DNA from: Chloroflexota bacterium
Lineage (GTDB): Bacteria; Chloroflexota; Dehalococcoidia; JACQUA01
DNA: 49,540 bases
Direction: 5' to 3'
Assembly (NCBI GenBank): GCA_016210565.1
Contig: JACQUA010000335.1
Span: forward strand, 1-49,540
Shown here: one piece after another, positions 43,701-49,540 of the stretch
Position numbering within the stretch: the first letter of the stretch is position 1
How the letters are laid out: every line of letters starts with the position of its first letter
Position numbers and translations under genes: made by a program
Notes under the pieces: model-generated
What the model saw: the letters and a program-made list of their open reading frames with translations, nothing else
The model's database searches: none
What the model was told of the DNA's origin: nothing

Positions 43701-44624
43701 TCGGCCGGGTCGGGCCCCACCAGCTTGCGCTCTTCCGAGACCATCAGGAACAGGAAACGGTAGATGAGGTGCAGCAACTGGCGGTAGTAGTCTCCGGCGG
43801 TGAGCTTGCCCGCCGTCAGTTTGGAACATAATTCTTCATTCGCCGGATGGCTGAGAAGACCGTTGCCGAATACTTTCAGAGCCTCTTCGACGCCGTCCCG
43901 CAGGTGCTCGCGGACCCGTCCGCCTTCCTCGATGCTTTGCAGGAAGTATTTTTCCAGCCAGCATTCCGAAGCCTGTTCCATGGTGACCGGCCACCGGCTG
44001 CGGTGCACCAGGCGATAGAAGACCTGGAACTCCGATCTTTGGTCGCCCTCCATCATTGTCTGGAGGTCGAATTCAAGATAGGTCGGGCGGCTCATGCGTG
44101 TGGAATTGCGCAGCAAGCGGAACTGGTAGCCGTTGGTGACCATGGCCCAGAGGTGCTCCGTGCGGTTGACGTATTCCTGCACCAAACCTTGAGGCGAGAT
44201 ACGGGGGCGGCCCGTTGGCGGCCTCTTGTCGAGGGCGACACGCGCCCCCCTCGATGTGGACGGGCAGCCCCTTTTCCGCATCGCCCAAACGATGGGATAT
44301 GGCATAGGTCTGGCCGGCGACCAGAGCGGCTTTAGAAAAGGCAACGCCCTCGAAACCCAGGGACCGCAGCAGAGGCAAAACCCATTGCTCGCGGGTTACA
44401 CTGGCGCCTGATTCCGCTTCGGGCACCCTTCCCAGGCCGTGTTTGAGAGCTTCCCAATAGGCGGTAGCATCGGACCAGCAGGAGGCGATTTCGTCACTAA
44501 GGCGGGCTTTTCCGTCAAGGCCAAAATCGCCCGCTTTTTGACCGGCTGCTTCGCCAGCGGCGATTTTGCCCAGCAGGTCCTCAGAAAAGAGCGACCCTTC
44601 AGAGTGAACCGTTGCAAAACGCAT
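40733..44624 (-). CDS. Eco57I-type N6-adenine DNA methylase, interrupted by a frameshift
   Basis: If restored, a protein of about 1296 residues methylating adenine in DNA. An N-terminal region (LRSLGFEGVAFSKAALVAGQ) precedes the methyltransferase core: SAM motif I DPAAGSGHFLLAA (Asp499) and catalytic motif IV NPPW (Asn767, GNPPWERIKL). The C-terminal specificity part ends in AHLYGLTRDELRYILDPQDV and FGEYRTRRLVLEAWD, as in PglX-like Eco57I enzymes and DrmMI of class 1 DISARM. In this sequence the frame opened at 44624 runs off after LPVHIEG: removing one base from the six-C run at 44245-44250 (G6 on the coding strand) joins it to ARVALDKRPP in the downstream frame. The downstream frame alone (to 44344) would lack the true N-terminus. 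Its stop overlaps the next gene by four bases. Sequencing error, phase-variable switch and real inactivation are all possible. Confidence 0.85.
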
Positions 44625-44778
44625 GGACTACTATTCGTGCATCCCCGGTTGATTAATCGGCCAGTTGGTCACCGTCTGCGGCCACGGAGTCCTGTGAAGG
44701 TATCGGCCTGGGGCTGGTTAAGGACGGTGACGGGTGAGCCGCGCAGTCGTGTCAGCCATCGGTTCCCCGAGAAGGCTT

Positions 44779-44808
44779 ATTATAGCATTTCCTCAACAGG
44801 CGGTTGAG
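44779..44808 (-). promoter_or_regulatory. possible promoter and operator of the defence operon
   Basis: On the minus strand a perfect TATAAT (44779-44784) follows a palindrome CTCAAC-N5-GTTGAG (44792-44808), which covers the place of the -35 box; no good -35 hexamer is seen. This would be about 155 bases before the methylase start at 44624. The half-site TCAAC/GTTGA recurs in the palindromes at 32671-32762, at the other end of the operon. The spacer 44625-44893 has no gene. Confidence 0.4.
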
Positions 44809-44893
44809 TGTTTCGAGATCGGATGTTTCGAGATAGGGAAGCTAGGATTGACGGGATTCGAATGACGGGTTACTGTAATGCTGCTACGGTGAG

Positions 44894-45256
44894 TTAAGAG
44901 GTCCCCTCGTGGATGCGGAGGCGGCCGGGCTCGACTACCCACAGCCGACCTTCCGGACTGTCGCTGTGCGCAGAAGCGGCGAATTGCCTCACCAGGTTCA
45001 GCAGGCCTCGAACGGTGGGGTGGGGATGGCGCAACACGACGATTCCCTTGTGTTGTTCCGGCGGGTAGGCAAATATGTTGGCGAAGTCCAGGTCCAGGGT
45101 GAGAAAGCACCGCCCTTCACTCGTGGCGGCGGTAATCACTCTCGCGTCGTCGGCGCCGCCGAGACGCTCATCCTGCACCGCAAGGACGTCATGCCCGGCC
45201 CCAATCAGAATCCCCTTTGCTTCAGGGTCGATGTTTTCATCCAGCTTGATCTTCAT
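44894..45256 (-). CDS. DUF5615 PIN-like protein, putative toxin
   Basis: A 120-residue protein of the DUF5615 family, PIN/Mut7-C-like nucleases usually paired with a DUF433 protein. The acidic site residues are visible in KIKLDENIDPEAK (Asp6, Glu7), in LGGADDARVITAA and in FLTLDLDFANIFAY, with GIVVLRHPHP following. The pair is regarded as a likely toxin-antitoxin module, with RNase activity expected but little tested. Its ATG overlaps the stop of the DUF433 gene (ATGA), so it is translated from the same transcript. It lies directly upstream of the methylase operon on the same strand, separated by 269 bases with their own promoter-like signals. Confidence 0.85.
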   Translation of the reverse strand: MKIKLDENIDPEAKGILIGAGHDVLAVQDERLGGADDARVITAATSEGRCFLTLDLDFANIFAYPPEQHKGIVVLRHPHPTVRGLLNLVRQFAASAHSDSPEGRLWVVEPGRLRIHEGTS

Positions 45257-45495
45257 CAGCCAGCGTCGATCCCGACCGGGATCACCCTCTCCCGCGTCAT
45301 CTCGGCCGCATAAAGCAATGCCGCCTGGACATCCTCTCTGGTGAGCGAAGGGTAGGCCTTCAAGACGTCTTCAACGGAATCACCGTTGGCGATGCAGCTC
45401 ACGATGATCCAGACCATGATTCGGGTTCCCTTGATACACGGCTGGCCGTGACAGACATTGGGGTTTATGGATATGCGCTGTTTCCAATCTTCCAT
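45256..45495 (-). CDS. DUF433 protein, putative antitoxin
   Basis: A 79-residue DUF433 protein with the family signature RISINPNVCHGQPCIKGTRI, then GDSVEDVLKAYPSLTREDVQ and AALLYAAEM. DUF433 proteins have a helix-turn-helix-like DNA-binding fold and act as the antitoxin partner of DUF5615 nucleases, probably repressing their own transcript. It precedes and overlaps the DUF5615 gene by a shared ATGA. The start has an AGGGAG-type site upstream (TCCCTGGG region on the other strand). Such pairs are common in Chloroflexota and cyanobacteria. Confidence 0.85.
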   Translation of the reverse strand: MEDWKQRISINPNVCHGQPCIKGTRIMVWIIVSCIANGDSVEDVLKAYPSLTREDVQAALLYAAEMTRERVIPVGIDAG

Positions 45496-46089
45496 CGCGA
45501 TCTCCCTGGGAATATGCCCGGCAACATTATAGCAGAATCCAGTTCAACGAGTCGTGAGTCCTGAGTCCTGTAATCCCGGCCGATGGGCCGGCAGTTCCGT
45601 CGTTGTACTATGTGGGCAACTATTGAATCGTTAGCAGCAACGAAGATAGGAAGCAAAATGAGGGCCAGCGCCATGAAGTCAGGAATGTTCTAGAAACCGG
45701 CTGTCAGCAAACGGGTGACAGCCCCCCATCCAGAGTGTGGTCCGCCGGCGACAGCCTCCCCGCCCCGCACGTCGAAAGAAAGTCACCGGGAAGTAAGCGG
45801 CGGCTATTTCACCGTATCTCTACCTGGATTATTAACGTTATCATGAACGCTTTGCGGAACCGGTGGCAACCGTCCATAGAGTTGATGGGCGCCAGGCCTG
45901 CCTTCCTGTTGGGGCAGTCGCGAACCCGGGCGCAATTGGCTGGCCCCTATGTCGGTCTTCTAAACCCACTTAAGCCAAGCCAGAATACCCAGGCCCAAGA
46001 GGCCACGCACAGGGGTGAGCCTCGCCCGAGTTTTGTTCGGCCGAGGCGGGCGAAGGACTGTCAGCCGAGCGAAAAACATGTGGCACAGC
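45496..46089. other. spacer between toxin-antitoxin pair and nuoN, no supported gene
   Basis: Open frames here have no recognisable protein. A hairpin GGCTGTCA/TGACAGCC lies at 45699-45723 and CCGGCC/GGCCGG near 45577-45592. No tRNA gene was found. Nothing else stands out. Confidence 0.45.
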
Positions 46090-47538
46090 CTATCTCGTGA
46101 AGAGGTTTATGGCATCCACGGCGGCTTTGAGGACGTAGGCGGGGATGATGCCGATGAACAGGACGCCCAGGCAGGCCAGGGACATGGCCAGCCGCAGGGG
46201 GCCGGAGGAGGGGATGGGCCGCTCGGATTTGGGCGCGCCCAGGTAGACCATCTTGACCACCCTCAGGTAGTAGTAGGCGGCGATGACGCTGTTGATCACC
46301 CCGATCAGCACCAGCCAGGCCAGGTTGTTGCTCACGCCGGCGTTGAAGATGTAGAACTTGGCCAGGAAACCGGCGGTGGGGGGTATTCCGGTCAGGGAGA
46401 TAAGGCAAAAGGCCAGGCCCAGGGCCAGCCAGGGGGCGCGCCTGGCGGCGCCGGCGAAGTCCTCGATCAGGTCGCTCCCGGTCTCTTTAGTAATGGCGAT
46501 GATGGCGATAAAGGCCCCCAGGTTGGTCAGGGTGTAGCTGGCCAGGAAGAAGAGGACGCCGCTGCGGGCGTAGGGGTCGGTCGCCGGGCCGAAGCCGATG
46601 GCCGCCAGGCCGACCATGATATACCCGGCCTGGGCGATGCTGCTGTATCCCAGCATCCTCTTGATATTGGTCTGGGACAGGGCCGCCAGATTGCCCACGG
46701 TCATGGACACGGCGCTGAGCACGGCGAAGAGCAGGCCCCAGTCCAGCGCCAGCCAGCCGGCCACCGCGGGGCCGAAGCCATGCCAGAAGACCCTGACGAT
46801 CACGGCGAACCCTGCCGCTTTGCTTGCTACGGAAAGATAGGCGGTAACCGGCGTGGGCGCGCCCTCATAGACATCGGGCACCCACATCTGGAAGGGCACG
46901 CTGGCGATCTTGAAGCCGAAACCGGCCACCATGAAGATGATTCCCAGCAGGAGGACCGGGCTGGCGCCGTGGGTCCGCACGGCGGCGGCGATGTCGGTCA
47001 GGTGCGTGGAACCGGTCAGGCCGAAGATCAGCGCCATGCCGTAAAGGAGGACGGCCGAGGCGATGGCGCCCAGGAGCAGGTATTTCAGCCCGGCCTCGCT
47101 GGACTTTTCATCCTTGAGGAAGGCGGCCAGCACGTAGAGGGAGATGCTGGCCAGCTCGAGGGAGATGTAGATAGAGATCAGCTCGGCGGTGGCGGCCATC
47201 AGGGTCATGCCCACCACCGAAAGCAGTATCAGTCCATAGTATTCGCCCTGGAAACGCTGGAATTTGGAAACGTAGTCCGTCGAGGCCAGGATGACCAGGA
47301 TGGCGGCGGCGGCGAAGAGGACCTTGAAGAAGATGGCGAACTCGTCTATCACCAGCATCCGGTTGAAGACAACGCCCCGCGTGCCCCATAGCGCCGCCGA
47401 GAAGAGAATGGCTACCAGGAGGCCGGCGATGCTCACGGCCGCCAGGATGCCCTTCCGTTTGATTGCCAGGTCCAGGAGGATGACGACAATGGCGGTTATG
47501 AAAACGATGAGTTCTGGCGCTAAGACACCTAAGTTCAA
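46090..47538 (-). CDS. nuoN: NADH-quinone oxidoreductase subunit N
   Basis: NuoN is one of the three antiporter-like, proton-pumping membrane subunits of respiratory complex I. The 482 residues span about 14 membrane helices. Family segments are ELISIYISLELASISLYVLA (with the key Glu on helix 5), VPFQMWVPDVYEGAPTPVTA, QTNIKRMLGYSSIAQAGYIM and SLTGIPPTAGFLAKFYIF. The start is TTG at 47538 with AGAGG about seven bases upstream; no ATG fits the conserved N-terminus (LNLGVLAPELIVFITAIVVI). It follows nuoM on the same strand after a 284-base repeat-containing gap, so the pair keeps the usual M-N order but is not tightly packed. Confidence 0.96.
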   Translation of the reverse strand: MNLGVLAPELIVFITAIVVILLDLAIKRKGILAAVSIAGLLVAILFSAALWGTRGVVFNRMLVIDEFAIFFKVLFAAAAILVILASTDYVSKFQRFQGEYYGLILLSVVGMTLMAATAELISIYISLELASISLYVLAAFLKDEKSSEAGLKYLLLGAIASAVLLYGMALIFGLTGSTHLTDIAAAVRTHGASPVLLLGIIFMVAGFGFKIASVPFQMWVPDVYEGAPTPVTAYLSVASKAAGFAVIVRVFWHGFGPAVAGWLALDWGLLFAVLSAVSMTVGNLAALSQTNIKRMLGYSSIAQAGYIMVGLAAIGFGPATDPYARSGVLFFLASYTLTNLGAFIAIIAITKETGSDLIEDFAGAARRAPWLALGLAFCLISLTGIPPTAGFLAKFYIFNAGVSNNLAWLVLIGVINSVIAAYYYLRVVKMVYLGAPKSERPIPSSGPLRLAMSLACLGVLFIGIIPAYVLKAAVDAINLFTR

Positions 47539-47822
47539 GGTTGTCCTCTCTATTACCGCTTGGTACTATGAATACTTGAAGCAACGGAACCACGAATGAA
47601 CACGAATGAACGCGAAATAATTTCTTTCACCACGGAGGACGCAAAGGGGGAAGGCACCTCGACGGTCCAACTCGCCTCTGGGGACCTCGGTGCGGCGTCT
47701 ATTACTGCGTTAGTATTATTCCGTGCGTCTTCGTGTCTATTCGTGTTTATTCGTGGCTGAAACGAGCGAAAGATTCTTCGACTGCGACTCGCTTGCGCTC
47801 GTCTCCGCTCAGAATGACAGTG
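47539..47822. repeat. repeat-rich gap between nuoM and nuoN
   Basis: A/T-rich 'CACGAATGAACACGAATGAA' type repeats (about 47590-47615) and TTCGTGTCTATTCGTG with TTTATTCGTGG (about 47728-47756) form an imperfect inverted repeat. At about 47771-47820 a dispersed element with GATTCTTCGACTGCGACTCG ... CTCAGAATGACAG reaches the nuoM stop codon. No gene is present. Confidence 0.55.
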
Positions 47823-49340
47823 TTATAGTCCGACCACTTTCATGATGGGTAGAATGCCGACCTTGATGACATCGGTCAGGATCGCCGGGTAGATGCCCAC
47901 GAGCATGATGGCGGCCACCAGGGCGAAGATGGGGACCATCTCCACCGGCGAGGCATCGGGGACCCTGGCGTATTCGTCTTTAACCGGCCCGTAGAAAACG
48001 CGCTGGAGCATCCAGAGGCAATAGCCCGCAGTCAGGCCGATGCCGGCGACAGCCAGGATGGTCATCAGCCGGACGCCTTCGAAGGCCTTGCTGGTGAAGC
48101 TGCCGACAAAGACGGTGAACTCGGCGATGAAGCCGCTGGTGGAGGGCAGGCCCAGGGAGGCTAGCCCGGCGATGCTGAAGACCACCACGATAACCGGCAT
48201 CTGCCGCGCCAGGCCGCCCAGCTTGTTGAGGTCGCGGGTATGGGTCTTCTCGTACACCAGTCCCACCATGGAAAAGAGCAGCCCGGTAACGATGCCGTGG
48301 CTGACCATCTGGAGCGTGGCGCCGGTCAGGCTCAACTGGCTGAGGGCGAAAATGCCGAGCAGCACGTAGCCCATGTGGCTAACGCTGCTGTAGGCGATCA
48401 TCCTCTTCAAGTCCGTCTGCCTCATGGTGATGGCCGCGCCGTAGAGGGTGTTGACCACTGCCAGGAAGACGAACAGGGGGGCGAACATTTTCGCCGCTTC
48501 GGGGAAGACCCCGACGCCGATGCGTATCATGCCGTAGCCACCCATTTTCAGGAGGACGCCGGCCAGGACCACGCTCACCGCCGTCGGGGCATCGGTATGG
48601 GCATCGGGAAGCCAGGTATGGAAGGGGAACACCGGCAGCTTGACCAGGAAGGCCATCAGGATGAAGATGAAAATAACCGGCAGGAAGGGAACGCCCCGCG
48701 CCGCCAGGTTGGCCTGGGAGAGGGCCATGAGATCGAAGGGGGACTTCCCGGCCATGAAGGGGGCGTTGCTGACGTTGAAGTAAAGCAGGAGTATTCCGGT
48801 CAGCATGAAGGCGCTGCCGATCAAAGTGTAGAGGACGAACTTGATAGCGGAATACTCTTTGCGGCCGGACCCCCAGATGGATATCAGCATGAACATGGGG
48901 ATGAGCTCGACTTCCCAGAAGAGGAAGAAGAGCAACAGGTCCAGGGAAACGAAAACACCGAGGATGCCGGTCTCGAGCAGGAGCAGCCAGGCGAAGTACT
49001 CCTTCGGCCGGAGGCTGATATGCCAGGAGACGAAGACGGCGATGACCCCGATGAACGTGGTCAACAGGAGCATGGGCAGGCTCAGGCCGTCGATGCCCAG
49101 GTAGTAGTAGGCGTTGATTCCCGGTATCCAGAGCATCCGCTCGGCGAACTGGACTTTGCCGGCGGCAAAGGACGACTTGTCATAAAGTAAGAATACGAGG
49201 ATGGATAGCGCAAAGGCGGCCAGGGCGAAGACGACGGCGGTCAACTTTACGGCTTTGGCCGACGGGCCGGGCCAGAGGGCAATGACCAGGGCCCCCAGAG
49301 CGGGAAGGAAGAGGATGGCGGATAAGTACGGAAAGTACAA
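47823..49340 (-). CDS. nuoM: NADH-quinone oxidoreductase subunit M
   Basis: NuoM is an antiporter-like membrane subunit of complex I. The roughly 505 residues contain some 14 helices with the family marks YYLGIDGLSLPMLLLTTFIG, LFFLFWEVELIPMFMLI (key Glu), FPFHTWLPDAHTDAPTAVSV (ion-channel Lys/His region), QTDLKRMIAYSSVSHMGYVL and GLPSTSGFIAEF. I place the start at the TTG at 49340 (MYFPYLSAILFLPALGAL), with CGGAG eight bases upstream, which matches family N-termini; an in-frame TTG at 49373 would add 11 residues of low-complexity origin. Upstream DNA is repeat-rich. The nuoL and nuoK genes expected before it are not in the window's last 170 bases. Confidence 0.95.
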   Translation of the reverse strand: MYFPYLSAILFLPALGALVIALWPGPSAKAVKLTAVVFALAAFALSILVFLLYDKSSFAAGKVQFAERMLWIPGINAYYYLGIDGLSLPMLLLTTFIGVIAVFVSWHISLRPKEYFAWLLLLETGILGVFVSLDLLLFFLFWEVELIPMFMLISIWGSGRKEYSAIKFVLYTLIGSAFMLTGILLLYFNVSNAPFMAGKSPFDLMALSQANLAARGVPFLPVIFIFILMAFLVKLPVFPFHTWLPDAHTDAPTAVSVVLAGVLLKMGGYGMIRIGVGVFPEAAKMFAPLFVFLAVVNTLYGAAITMRQTDLKRMIAYSSVSHMGYVLLGIFALSQLSLTGATLQMVSHGIVTGLLFSMVGLVYEKTHTRDLNKLGGLARQMPVIVVVFSIAGLASLGLPSTSGFIAEFTVFVGSFTSKAFEGVRLMTILAVAGIGLTAGYCLWMLQRVFYGPVKDEYARVPDASPVEMVPIFALVAAIMLVGIYPAILTDVIKVGILPIMKVVGL

Positions 49341-49373
49341 AGCTATCGCTCCGTTAAGAAAACCAAAAATCAA

Positions 49374-49540
49374 AACTTATAAATCAAAATGACAATTCAA
49401 AATGCAAAGAGGCAATGACGAATTACGAAGCACGAATGACGAATCAAATCCGAATGACGAATGCCGCCCTCGTTTTGACACTCCGGTTTTGAGCATTGCT
49501 CAGAAAATGTCACCCTGAGCGAAGTCGAAGGGTCTTTGGC
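49374..49540. repeat. tandem and dispersed repeats upstream of nuoM
   Basis: AATCAAAA-type units (49366-49410) and three CGAATGACGAAT units (about 49431-49462) precede a dispersed element that runs off the window end (CACCCTGAGCGAAGTCGAAG from about 49512), the same family as at 29030-29104 and 47771-47820. No gene is visible. Confidence 0.5.

Noticed and set aside
32800-44624. BREX system
   Set aside because: A PglX-like methylase is present, but there is no PglZ, BrxC or BrxL-type gene in the window.
45735-46100. small gene between the toxin-antitoxin pair and nuoN
   Set aside because: The translation lacks protein-like composition, and the frame overlaps the end of nuoN on the other strand.

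Overview
The window looks like chromosomal DNA of an uncultured, GC-rich, anaerobic bacterium, most likely a Chloroflexota (Dehalococcoidia-like) lineage. The pointers are a DUF2298 'Chlor_Arch_YYY' membrane protein, CvpA directly behind Lon, two paralogous low-potential 2[4Fe-4S] ferredoxins, a short anaerobe-type ThiC, complex I genes nuoM/nuoN, and spacers crowded with dispersed palindromic repeats. The taxonomy is inference; no rRNA or tRNA gene was seen. Many genes use TTG or GTG starts.

Layout. 0-8.3 kb: PflX-like radical SAM protein (minus), MFS carrier, leuS, then a yggS-proC-yggT run. 8.5-15.3 kb: DUF2298 membrane protein, a small membrane-anchored protein carrying a copy of its C-terminal domain, and lon-cvpA. 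15.3-17.3 kb (minus): ferredoxin, then rsmD-coaD-ferredoxin. 17.7-20.4 kb: thiC family gene and cinA. 20.3-21.7 kb (minus): infC-rpmI-rplT with a strong sigma-70-type promoter, a structured leader and a non-canonical infC start codon. 21.9-28.6 kb (minus): collagen-like surface protein with a detached domain remnant, CapA-family protein, thrS without a TGS domain behind a promoter and terminator-like leader, and a lone solute-binding lipoprotein.

29-45.5 kb is an accessory region. A plus-strand pair encodes a RapA/SNF2-type helicase and a partner that looks like a split-off C-terminal domain. Facing it is a translationally coupled three-gene minus-strand operon: an Eco57I-type N6-adenine methylase (broken by one extra base in a C6/G6 run), a 1707-residue DEAD/DEAH helicase with a DUF1998/MZB zinc region and a C-terminal PD-(D/E)XK-like nuclease, and a second SNF2 helicase. 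The content matches class 1 DISARM in outline (DrmMI, DrmA+DrmB, DrmD), but with DrmA/DrmB functions apparently fused and a nuclease fold in place of the phospholipase-D-type DrmC. It is best described as a compact DISARM-like, possibly Druantia-related, anti-phage system. A DUF433/DUF5615 toxin-antitoxin-type pair follows. 46-49.4 kb (minus): nuoM and nuoN.

The spacers contain at least four dispersed repeat families (CACAGGC palindromes, 245-bp GTAGGGTGGGTGAA elements, GATTGCTTCG inverted repeats, TCAGAATGACA elements) plus shared GC hairpins just after stop codons.
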